A DNA stretch of 64,000 nucleotides from Gaiellasilicea sp963707575. Its GTDB lineage: Bacteria > Actinomycetota > Thermoleophilia > Gaiellales > Gaiellaceae. The stretch is taken from NCBI GenBank assembly GCA_963707575.1, contig OY970171.1, forward strand, positions 2,728,001-2,792,000, in the 5' to 3' direction. The notes under the pieces were generated by a model that saw only the letters and a list, made by a program, of their open reading frames with translations, was not told the origin of the DNA and did not search any database. Numbering within the stretch: position 1 is the stretch's first letter; every line of letters starts with the position of its first letter. Shown here piece by piece: positions 57,651 through 64,000 of the stretch. Both the position numbers and the translations under genes were made by a program.

Positions 57651-57677
57651 GTGTCCAGGGCCTGGCCCCGGACACGA
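57651..57677 (+). terminator. Hairpin after GNAT gene
   Basis: CGTGTCC (57651-57657) pairs with GGACACG (57671-57677), with further GGG/CCC pairs inside. Lies between convergent GNAT and 57701 genes. Confidence 0.5.
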
Positions 57678-57700
57678 CCCACGGAGACGGTTGCCGCGGC

Positions 57701-58426
57701 CTACGCGGCCGCGGGCGGTTCGGTGCCACCACCGAACCGGTGGCCGGACTCGCCGGCCGGGGGTGCTGCGTCTGGACCTCCGCGGAAGCCCGGGCCGCGG
57801 AAGCGCGGGCCGCCGCGGAAGTGCTCGCCGGGCGTCGCGTTGACGCCCTCCGTGATCCGGTCCTCGAGCTCCTCGACGATCCGGTCGCGCTGGGCGTCGG
57901 TGAGCCGGCCGCTCTCGACGGCCTGGGCGAGATCCGCCTTCGCGGCGGCGACGAGGGCGTCGACGAGCGCCGCCACCGTCTTGCCTTCGGCCTTCGCGAT
58001 CTCGGCGAGCGTCTTCCCGTCGCGGAGCTGCTCGCGCAGCTCCGCCTGGGTGAGGCCGAGGAAGGAGGCGGCAGCGTCCAGGCGGGCGCCGGGACCGTGG
58101 CCGTGGTGCCCGAAGCCGGGCTCTCCGCCACGCAGGCCGAGCAGCGGGACGTCGCCGGACGCAATCCGCGCCTTCAGCTCCTCGCCCTGCTCCTTCGTCA
58201 GGCGCCCGTCGGCGACAGCCTCGTCGACACGGTTCTCCAGCGCTTGCTCGAGTGCGTCGGCGAGCTCGGTCGACTCGACGCCGAGCTGCTCGGCGGCGTC
58301 GTCGATGATGGCCGAGCTCTCCTGGCGGGGCGAGAGCTCGCCCGCGGCGTACGCCGCGCCTCCGCCGACCGCTGCGAGAGCCGCACCTGCGCTCACGACC
58401 AGTCGCATCCTGCCTTTCGCTGCCAT
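57701..58426 (-). CDS. Exported helical protein with Gly/Arg/Phe tail
   Basis: 241 aa with a signal peptide (RMRLVVSAGAALAAVGGGAAYAAG). Two related helical units follow: SSAIIDDAAEQLGVESTELA..., and FLGLTQAELREQLRDGKTLAEIAKAEGKTV..., each with a DGRLTKEQ or SGRLTDAQ turn. The tail is rich in Gly/Arg/Phe/Pro (FRGGPRFRGPGFRGG). Such helix-repeat exported proteins are frequent in actinobacteria, but function is unknown. Starts 28 bp after the htrA stop with AGGAAGGAG upstream, so it probably belongs to the htrA unit. Confidence 0.75.
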   Translation of the reverse strand: MAAKGRMRLVVSAGAALAAVGGGAAYAAGELSPRQESSAIIDDAAEQLGVESTELADALEQALENRVDEAVADGRLTKEQGEELKARIASGDVPLLGLRGGEPGFGHHGHGPGARLDAAASFLGLTQAELREQLRDGKTLAEIAKAEGKTVAALVDALVAAAKADLAQAVESGRLTDAQRDRIVEELEDRITEGVNATPGEHFRGGPRFRGPGFRGGPDAAPPAGESGHRFGGGTEPPAAA

Positions 58427-58454
58427 CTCGTGCTCCTTCCTGTCGGGGTGAGTG

Positions 58455-59579
58455 CTACGCCGCCGGCCGGGCTTCGAGCGTCACCTCGACGCTCTCGGTC
58501 TCGCCGCCCCGGAGGACGGTCAGCTCGACGGTGTCGCCGGGACGGTGGGCGTCGATCGCCCGACGGAGCTCGTCGGCGTCGCGCACGCGCTCGCCGTCGA
58601 CCTCCGTGATCACGTCGCCGCCGGTCGGGTAGGCCTGGCCGTCTACGGTCTCCGACCCGCTTGCGGCGCGGAGGCCCGCGTCGGCCGCCGGGGTGCCCGG
58701 GCTGACCCTCACGACTGCGGCGCCTTCCTCCAGCTCGAGCCCGTCGGCCACGGCTGCGGGGATCGACTCGATCCCGACACCGAGGTAGGCGTGCTCGACC
58801 TTGCCGCCGGAGATCAGCTGCGCCGCGATCTCCTCGACGGTGTTCGAGGGAACGGCGAAGCCGATGCCGACGTTGCCGCCGGAGTCGCTCTCGATCTGCG
58901 AGTTGACGCCGATCACGCGACCCTCGAAGTCGAGCAGGGGGCCACCGGAGTTGCCGTGGTTGATCGCGGCGTCCGTCTGGATCACGTCGTCGATCGCGAA
59001 GTCGTCCGGCGCGGTGATCTGGCGATGGAGCGCGCTGACGATGCCCGCCGTGACGGTCTGCTCGAGCCCGAAGGGGCTGCCGATCGCGATCGCGCCGTCG
59101 CCGACCTCGAGCTCGTCGGAATCGGCGAGGTCGAGCGGCTGGAGCAACGAGGCGGGAGCGTCGACCTCGATCACGGCGAGGTCGGTGGACGGGTCGCTGC
59201 CGAGGACGGTGCCGTCGTGGGTGGAGCCGTCCGAGAACTTGACGGAGACGGTGTTCGCGCCTTCGACGACGTGGTGGTTCGTGATCACGTGACCTTCGTC
59301 GTCGTAGACGAAGCCCGAGCCCTGCGCCTGCCCGTTCGCGGACGAGACGGTGATCTCGACAACGGCGCCGGACACGCGCTTGTAGATCTCGGCGACGGTG
59401 GAGTCGCTCGTCGCGGCCGCGGGCTGCGCGCTGGACTCGACAGCGGTCGTGCGCACGATCGTCGTCTCGCCCGCGCCGAGCGCGGCGTACGTGGCCGCGC
59501 CGCCGCCCGCGCCCAGGAGCGCCGTGGCGCTCAGCGCTGCTGCCAGGGTGGTCTTCGGTCGCTTGCGGAAGTCGATCAT
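58455..59579 (-). CDS. HtrA/DegP-type serine protease with PDZ domain
   Basis: 374-aa envelope protease. N-terminal membrane anchor (TTLAAALSATALLGAGGGAA), trypsin-fold domain with the triad His103 (NHHVV), Asp133 (STDLAVIEV) and Ser211 (HGNSGGPL), and a C-terminal PDZ domain (EEGAAVVRVSPGTPAADAGL). Expected to degrade misfolded extracytoplasmic proteins. It lies downstream of the histidine kinase with four 11-bp regulator boxes in between, indicating control by the adjacent two-component system. Confidence 0.93.
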   Translation of the reverse strand: MIDFRKRPKTTLAAALSATALLGAGGGAATYAALGAGETTIVRTTAVESSAQPAAATSDSTVAEIYKRVSGAVVEITVSSANGQAQGSGFVYDDEGHVITNHHVVEGANTVSVKFSDGSTHDGTVLGSDPSTDLAVIEVDAPASLLQPLDLADSDELEVGDGAIAIGSPFGLEQTVTAGIVSALHRQITAPDDFAIDDVIQTDAAINHGNSGGPLLDFEGRVIGVNSQIESDSGGNVGIGFAVPSNTVEEIAAQLISGGKVEHAYLGVGIESIPAAVADGLELEEGAAVVRVSPGTPAADAGLRAASGSETVDGQAYPTGGDVITEVDGERVRDADELRRAIDAHRPGDTVELTVLRGGETESVEVTLEARPAA

Positions 59580-59632
59580 CGGGGAGCTGCCTTTCTCGAG
59601 GGTGGTGGTGTTCGTCCACCCAGGAGACCAGG

Positions 59633-59676
59633 GCTCCCTAAGGCGAGCCTGAGATCGGTCTAAAAATCGCCTAAGA
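59633..59676 (-). promoter_or_regulatory. Four tandem 11-bp OmpR-type boxes upstream of htrA-like gene
   Basis: Minus strand, in order: TCTTAGGCGAT (59676-59666), TTTTAGACCGA, TCTCAGGCTCG, CCTTAGGGAGC (to 59633), head to tail with an exact 11-bp period. Same core TCTTAG as the two boxes at 61786-61807. The first box includes the TAG stop codon of the histidine kinase gene. Confidence 0.6.
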
Positions 59677-61017
59677 GTCGGTCTGGGAGGCGAGGCGGAG
59701 CCGCAGGCGCGTCCCGCCGCCTTCGGCCGCCTCGGCGCTCACGGAGCCGCCGTGCGACTCCGCCACCTGGCGTACGATCGCGAGCCCGAGCCCCGACCCC
59801 GGCATCCCGCGCGCCGAGGTGGCGCGGTAGAACCGGTCGAAGACGAAGGGGAGGTCGTCGGCGCGGATGCCAGGCCCATGGTCGCGCACGGACACCTCGC
59901 CGTCCCGCACGGCTACGTCGACCCGGCCTCCGGGCGGGCTCCACTTCGCCGCGTTGTCGAGCAGGTTCGAGATCGCGCGCTCGATCTTGGCCGGCACGCC
60001 CCGCACCATCGTCTCCTCGAGCTCCGCCTGGAACTGGATCCCGGGGCGGTTGCGTCGCGTGCGCTCGATCGCCTCGGTCGTGACGAGGTCGAGCCGGACG
60101 TCCTCGGGCTCGCTGGGCGCCTCGTCGCCACGCGCGAGCTCGACGAGCTCGGCGATCAGCGCGGTCATCTCGCCGAGCTGCTCGGTGACGTCGTGGAGCA
60201 GCTTTCCGCGCTCGCCCGGTGGCAGCGCATCGGTGCGGGCCAGCACTTCGATGTTGGTGCGCAGGCTCGTGAGCGGCGTGCGCAGCTCGTGCGACGCGTC
60301 CGCGACGAGCTGCCGCTGCGCGCGCGCGGAGTCCTCGAGCGCCGCGAGCATCGTGTTGAACGTCGCTGCCAGCCGGGAAAGCTCGTCGCTGCCGCCCACC
60401 TCGATGCGGCGGGAGAGATCGCGCGTCTCGCTGACGTCCTCGGCGGCCTCGGTGAGCCGGCGCACGGGGGCGAGCACGGCGCGGGCGACGCCGAGGCCCA
60501 GCAGGGCGGCGAGGCCGATCCCGCCGAGAGCGATCAGGAGCAGCAACCTACTGATCCTGCTGAGTGCGCGGTCGACCTCGTTCAGCGGCCTCGCGATCTG
60601 GAGTGCGAACCCGGGCTGGTTGGTCGGCACGGTGTAGATCCGGACATGGGTGTCGGCCACGTGCGCGTCCTCGAAGAACGGACCTTCACTGCCGCCGGCG
60701 GTGTCACGGGTGCGTTCCGACACGGGCAGCGTGACGCGGGACCCGCGGGGTCGGATCGGCTCGCCCGACGCCCGGACGAGCTGGATCGTCCCCGGTGCGC
60801 CGCCCAGCGGGTCGCGCGGGAGCCCCAGGAACTCCTCGCCCGTGAACGCGTCCTCGTTGATGCCGACACGCGCGACCGCAGCACTCTTCTGCAGCGCCTC
60901 GTCCACTTCGCCGCGCAGTTCGTTGCGGACGAGCACGTACGTGAGCGCGGAGGCGCCGGCGACCGCGACTGCGACCGAGACTGCGACCGCGAGCGTGAGG
61001 CGCGCGCGAAACGTCAC
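59671..61017 (-). CDS. HAMP-domain sensor histidine kinase
   Basis: 448-aa membrane sensor. First helix (LAVAVSVAVAVAGASALTYV), extracytoplasmic sensory region (about 30-150), second helix (LLLIALGGIGLAALLGLGVA), HAMP (LAPVRRLTEAAEDVSETRDL), dimerisation/phosphoacceptor ASHELRTPLTSLR, and ATPase boxes N (AISNLLDNAAKWSP), G1 and G2 (VRDHGPGIR, GSGLGLAIV). GTG start 52 bp after the response regulator stop. Senses envelope state by inference from the regulated htrA-like gene. Confidence 0.92.
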   Translation of the reverse strand: MTFRARLTLAVAVSVAVAVAGASALTYVLVRNELRGEVDEALQKSAAVARVGINEDAFTGEEFLGLPRDPLGGAPGTIQLVRASGEPIRPRGSRVTLPVSERTRDTAGGSEGPFFEDAHVADTHVRIYTVPTNQPGFALQIARPLNEVDRALSRISRLLLLIALGGIGLAALLGLGVARAVLAPVRRLTEAAEDVSETRDLSRRIEVGGSDELSRLAATFNTMLAALEDSARAQRQLVADASHELRTPLTSLRTNIEVLARTDALPPGERGKLLHDVTEQLGEMTALIAELVELARGDEAPSEPEDVRLDLVTTEAIERTRRNRPGIQFQAELEETMVRGVPAKIERAISNLLDNAAKWSPPGGRVDVAVRDGEVSVRDHGPGIRADDLPFVFDRFYRATSARGMPGSGLGLAIVRQVAESHGGSVSAEAAEGGGTRLRLRLASQTDS

Positions 61018-61069
61018 TGTTCCCGCTCCGATGCCGGCAAAGCCGGCACCTCCGCTCCTGGCGGCTCCG

Positions 61070-61756
61070 TCAAGCCTGCGCCGCCTCGCGCAGCGCGTAG
61101 CCGACGCCGCGCACGGTCTGGATCAGGCGGGGCTTGCCGCCCAGCTCGGTCTTGCGCCGCAGATAGCCGACGTACACGTCGAGCGAGTTCGAGCCGAAGC
61201 CGAAGTCGTAGCCCCACACGCGCTCGAAGATGACCGAACGCGTCAGCACCTGGCGCGGATTGAGCATGAACAGTTCGAGCAGCGAGAACTCCGTCCGCGT
61301 CAGCTCGATCGGGTCGCCGCCGCGCGTGACGATTCGCGTCGACGGGTCGAGCTCGACGTCAGCGAAGCGCAGCACCTCCTCGGACGTGCCGGACGTGCGC
61401 CGCAGAAGGGCGCGGAGCCGTGCGAGCAGCTCCTCGAGCGCGAACGGCTTGACGACGTAGTCGTCCGCGCCTGCGTCGAGCCCCGCCACCCGGTCGGCCA
61501 CCTCGTCGCGCGCGGTCAGCATCAGCACGGGCAGCTTGCTGCCGCCGCGGCGCAGCCGCCGGCAGACCTCGAGCCCGTCGAGCCGGGGCATCGAGACGTC
61601 CAGCACGAGCGCATCCGGCTCTACGCTGTCGAGCTTGAGTCGGTCGAGGGCCTCGGCGCCGTCACTCGCGAGCTCAACCTCGTACCCCTCCAGCTGCAGC
61701 GCGCGGCGCAGCGCTTCGCGCACCGCGTCGTCGTCGTCCACGACCAGGATCCTCAT
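61070..61756 (-). CDS. OmpR/PhoB-family response regulator
   Basis: 228-aa regulator: receiver domain (MRILVVDDDDAVREAL, phospho-acceptor Asp in LVLDVSMPRLDG, Lys in YVVKPFAL) and a winged-helix DNA-binding domain (LTRTEFSLLELFMLNPRQVL, DVYVGYLRRK). ATG 61756 starts the canonical receiver; ATG 61765 adds three residues. OmpR-type regulators bind direct repeats spaced by one helical turn, matching the 11-bp boxes before this gene and before the htrA-like gene. Confidence 0.94.
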   Translation of the reverse strand: MRILVVDDDDAVREALRRALQLEGYEVELASDGAEALDRLKLDSVEPDALVLDVSMPRLDGLEVCRRLRRGGSKLPVLMLTARDEVADRVAGLDAGADDYVVKPFALEELLARLRALLRRTSGTSEEVLRFADVELDPSTRIVTRGGDPIELTRTEFSLLELFMLNPRQVLTRSVIFERVWGYDFGFGSNSLDVYVGYLRRKTELGGKPRLIQTVRGVGYALREAAQA

Positions 61757-61785
61757 GCGCACCATTGTGGCCGCGAAGCGCCGGA

Positions 61786-61807
61786 GTCGGCTAAGAGCCG
61801 GCTAAGA
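61786..61807 (-). promoter_or_regulatory. Two tandem 11-bp boxes upstream of response regulator
   Basis: TCTTAGCCGGC and TCTTAGCCGAC on the minus strand (61807-61797, 61796-61786), exactly 11 bp apart and about 20 bp before the start codon. Matches the TCTTAG boxes at 59633-59676. Confidence 0.6.
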
Positions 61808-61924
61808 ACGCCGCTCGAACGACGGATCGTGCGTCGAACCGGGCCGGTACCCCGATCAAGGGATGGACGCCGCCGCCGATCCGAATACATCTAGAGAGGG
61901 GAGAGGGGCTGCGGGCTAGCTGCG

Positions 61925-61958
61925 GCGCCCGTTCGATGCGGCACAGTCGAACGGGCGC
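61925..61958 (+). other. Strong hairpin upstream of PAS kinase
   Basis: Perfect 12-bp stem (61925-61936 with 61947-61958), 10-nt loop, about 100 bp upstream of the sensor kinase start. Terminator of an upstream transcript or leader structure. The 290-bp region between the divergent response regulator and this gene contains no further gene. Confidence 0.5.
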
Positions 61959-62057
61959 GCGCCCCGCGCACGGCACTCCGCGCTCCCCCGATCGAGGGAT
62001 CCGCGCCGCGCGGAAGCGGGGATGGCCGGTGACGCGTTTCCCGCCGAAGCACCTTGT

Positions 62058-64000
62058 ATGCGGCGCTTCGTCCTTCCGGTGCTCGCGGCGCTTGCCGTGG
62101 GCGCGGCCCTGCTCGCGCAGATCGCCCCGGGCCAGTACGCGTTCTGGCTCGCCAACGGCGCCTGGACCGGATCCGCGCTGTTCGCGGTGCTCGCCCTCGC
62201 GCACGCCTGCCGACGGATCGAGGACGCCGAGCGCAGGCGGCCGTGGGCGTTCCTGCTCGCCGCCTGCTGCTGCTGGCTCGCCGGTCAGATCGCCTGGGAC
62301 GTCCTGGGCGTCACGGCAGGAACCATGCCGTTTCCGTCCCTGCCGGACCTGGGCTGGCTGCTCTTCGCACCGGTTGCCCTCGTCGGTGTGTACCGGTTGA
62401 CGCCCGCCTCACCGGGCGCGAAGTCGATCTCGGCGGTCGACGCGCTGGCCGTCGCGGTCGTGACCGGCGCCGTCGTCGGCGTCTTCCACTACGACAACGC
62501 CTCGCGCTCCGAGCTCTCGAACGCCGGGATCGCGATCGCCCTCGCGTACGCCGTGGGGCACTCGGCCGTCGCCGCGACCATCGTCCAGTCGCTGTGCACC
62601 CGGCTCAGCCTGCTACGCCGACCCGATCTGGCCCTGCTCACCGCGGGGCTGCTCACACAGGCCCTGGCGTTCTCGCTCTGGGCCGGGAAGCTGCTGGATG
62701 GCAGCTACCACCCCGGGCACGAGCCGCTCGACGTGCTCTGGACGCTGGGGATGGTCGCGATCGGCGCCGCCGGGCTGCGTGCCGTGCGCTCCGGGCCGCT
62801 GGCGCAGACGACCGAGCACGACCTCCGCCTGCGCGGGTTCATGCCGGGCGTTGCGTCGGTCGCGCTGTCGATCGTCCTGCTCGTCTTCGCGTCCACCGGG
62901 GCTCCGCACGGCGAGCGGATGGTGCTCCGAGCGACCGTGATCACGCTCTTGCTCCTGTTCTCCGTGCGCCACTTCTTCGTCTCCGCGGAGCACGCACGCC
63001 TCGTGCGCAGCGAGCGCCGGGCGACCGAGCGCGCCGATCGCTTCTTCCGACTGGCGCCGGAGATGTTCGCGATCACTGCCCCCGACGGCACCTTCACCCG
63101 CCTCAACCCGCGCTTCGAGCAGGTGCTCGGCTACGCGGAAAACGAGTTGCTCGGGAGCCCGTCACTCGACCTCGTCCACCCGGACGACCGGAGCGCGACC
63201 GTCGCCGAGCTGGCTCGGCTGACCGACGGCGGGCTCGCACTGGCCTTCGAGAACCGCTACCGGCGCAAGGACGGCGACTACGCATGGATGCTCTGGAACG
63301 CCCGGCGCGACCCCGAGACCGGGCTCGTCTACAGCGCCTCCCAGGACATCACCGACCGCAAGCTCGGCGAGGAGGCGCTGCGCGAGAGCGAGCGGCGGTT
63401 CACCGAGCTCGTCACCACCATCCCCGAGGTCTTCTTCATCGCGCACGCGGATCTCGCCGGGACGATCTACGTCAGCCCGGCGTACGAGCAGATCTGGGGG
63501 CGCAGCTGCCAGAGCCTGCTCGACGATCCGCACTCGTGGGTCGAAGCGATCCACGAGGACGACCGCGCCCGCGTGCTCGAAGGCGTCGGCCGGGCGAATA
63601 TCGACGGCCGCGTCGAGCACGAGTTCCGGATCGTCCGGCCGGACGGCGAGATCAGGCTCGTCCACGAGCTCGTCACGGTCGTGCGCGACGAGCACGGGAA
63701 TCCCGCCCGTCATGTCGGCATCGGCTCCGACGTGACCGAGCGGCGCGAGCTCGAGCGGCAGCTGCAACACGCGCGCAAGCTCGATGCGGTGGGGCAGCTC
63801 GCGGGCGGAGTGGCGCACGACTTCAACAACATCCTGACCGGCATCGCCGGCTACACCGAGCTGGCTCTCGACCGGGCCGATGGGCTCGACGACGAGGTAC
63901 GCCGCGACCTGGAAGAGGTCCTCCGCGGCGCGCGGCGCGCGAGCCACCTCACCCGCCAGTTGCTCACCTTCGCGCGCCGCGAGGTGACGAGGCCGCAGAT
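62058..64000 (+). CDS. PAS-domain sensor histidine kinase, incomplete
   Basis: At least 647 aa, running off the window. The N-terminus has about 8-9 membrane helices (MASE-like; LPVLAALAVGAALLAQ..., ILLVFASTG, VITLLLLFSVRHFF) and then two PAS domains (RFFRLAPEMFAITAPDGTF..., RFTELVTTIPEVFFIAHAD), each ending in a PAC motif (YSASQDITDRK, HVGIGSDVTERRE). The phosphoacceptor block QLAGGVAHDFNNILTGIAGY shows the HDFNN type typical of hybrid kinases; ATPase and any receiver lie beyond the end. ATG 62058 has no clear ribosome site. Divergent from the response regulator. Confidence 0.85.
   Translation, partial: MRRFVLPVLAALAVGAALLAQIAPGQYAFWLANGAWTGSALFAVLALAHACRRIEDAERRRPWAFLLAACCCWLAGQIAWDVLGVTAGTMPFPSLPDLGWLLFAPVALVGVYRLTPASPGAKSISAVDALAVAVVTGAVVGVFHYDNASRSELSNAGIAIALAYAVGHSAVAATIVQSLCTRLSLLRRPDLALLTAGLLTQALAFSLWAGKLLDGSYHPGHEPLDVLWTLGMVAIGAAGLRAVRSGPLAQTTEHDLRLRGFMPGVASVALSIVLLVFASTGAPHGERMVLRATVITLLLLFSVRHFFVSAEHARLVRSERRATERADRFFRLAPEMFAITAPDGTFTRLNPRFEQVLGYAENELLGSPSLDLVHPDDRSATVAELARLTDGGLALAFENRYRRKDGDYAWMLWNARRDPETGLVYSASQDITDRKLGEEALRESERRFTELVTTIPEVFFIAHADLAGTIYVSPAYEQIWGRSCQSLLDDPHSWVEAIHEDDRARVLEGVGRANIDGRVEHEFRIVRPDGEIRLVHELVTVVRDEHGNPARHVGIGSDVTERRELERQLQHARKLDAVGQLAGGVAHDFNNILTGIAGYTELALDRADGLDDEVRRDLEEVLRGARRASHLTRQLLTFARREVTRPQ

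Noticed and set aside
1..64000. CRISPR array, prophage, IS element or integron
   Set aside because: No regularly spaced direct repeats, no transposase, integrase or phage structural genes were found on either strand.

Overview
The window is about 70% GC and densely packed. It has many GTG and a few TTG starts and frequent ATGA/GTGA stop-start overlaps. The gene content (LVIVD-repeat protein, DUF2243 protein, manganese catalase, Tad pilus locus, HelD, pdxS-pdxT next to yebC-ruvCAB) suggests a chromosomal segment of a high-GC actinomycete. My best guess is class Thermoleophilia (Gaiellales/Solirubrobacterales-like); this is inference from gene content, not a database match. I saw no prophage, insertion sequence or CRISPR array.

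Layout. 1-11.9 kb: 3' end of a Y-family DNA polymerase gene, a GH13 glucosidase/trehalose-synthase-like enzyme, paired small membrane proteins, a divergent DUF305 lipoprotein / LVIVD-repeat pair, an arylsulfotransferase-like lipoprotein, a secreted cupredoxin and two MFS transporters. 11.9-12.85 kb: a gene-free tandem duplication belonging to a dispersed hairpin-repeat family. 12.85-23.5 kb: an amine-catabolism island with two SDRs, an APC permease, a glutamine-synthetase-like ligase, a gamma-glutamyl hydrolase, a dimethylglycine-dehydrogenase-like FAD/GcvT enzyme, a choline-kinase-like enzyme and an aminobutyraldehyde-type ALDH. 24.1 kb: tRNA-Ile2(CAT). 24.4-28.2 kb: small membrane and hypothetical proteins around a manganese catalase. 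28.2-30.35 kb: a minus-strand operon of envelope proteins.

30.7-41.0 kb: a Tad/Flp pilus operon (pilin, TadE-like, TadG-like, CpaB, CpaE, CpaF, a VWA-TadB fusion and TadC), followed by a long coiled-coil protein and a secreted HExxH metalloprotease. 41.2-48.4 kb: housekeeping genes pdxS, pdxT, yebC, ruvCAB and helD. 48.4-52.8 kb: small membrane proteins and an operon of tandem ferritin-like proteins with an L,D-transpeptidase. 52.9-57.6 kb: recJ, rel and a GNAT gene. 57.7-61.8 kb: a minus-strand envelope-stress group (response regulator, histidine kinase, HtrA-type protease, exported helical protein). The window ends inside a PAS sensor kinase gene.

Two genome-wide signals stand out. First, many operon-leading genes carry a TANNNT -10 hexamer ending 6-8 nt before the start codon, the signature of leaderless mRNA; in three cases the hexamer begins with the TAG stop codon of the upstream gene. 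Operon-internal genes instead use Shine-Dalgarno sequences or overlaps. Second, the intergenic double-hairpin repeat recurs at five places. In addition, 11-bp tandem OmpR-type boxes precede both the response regulator gene and the htrA-like gene, so the two-component system probably controls itself and the protease.
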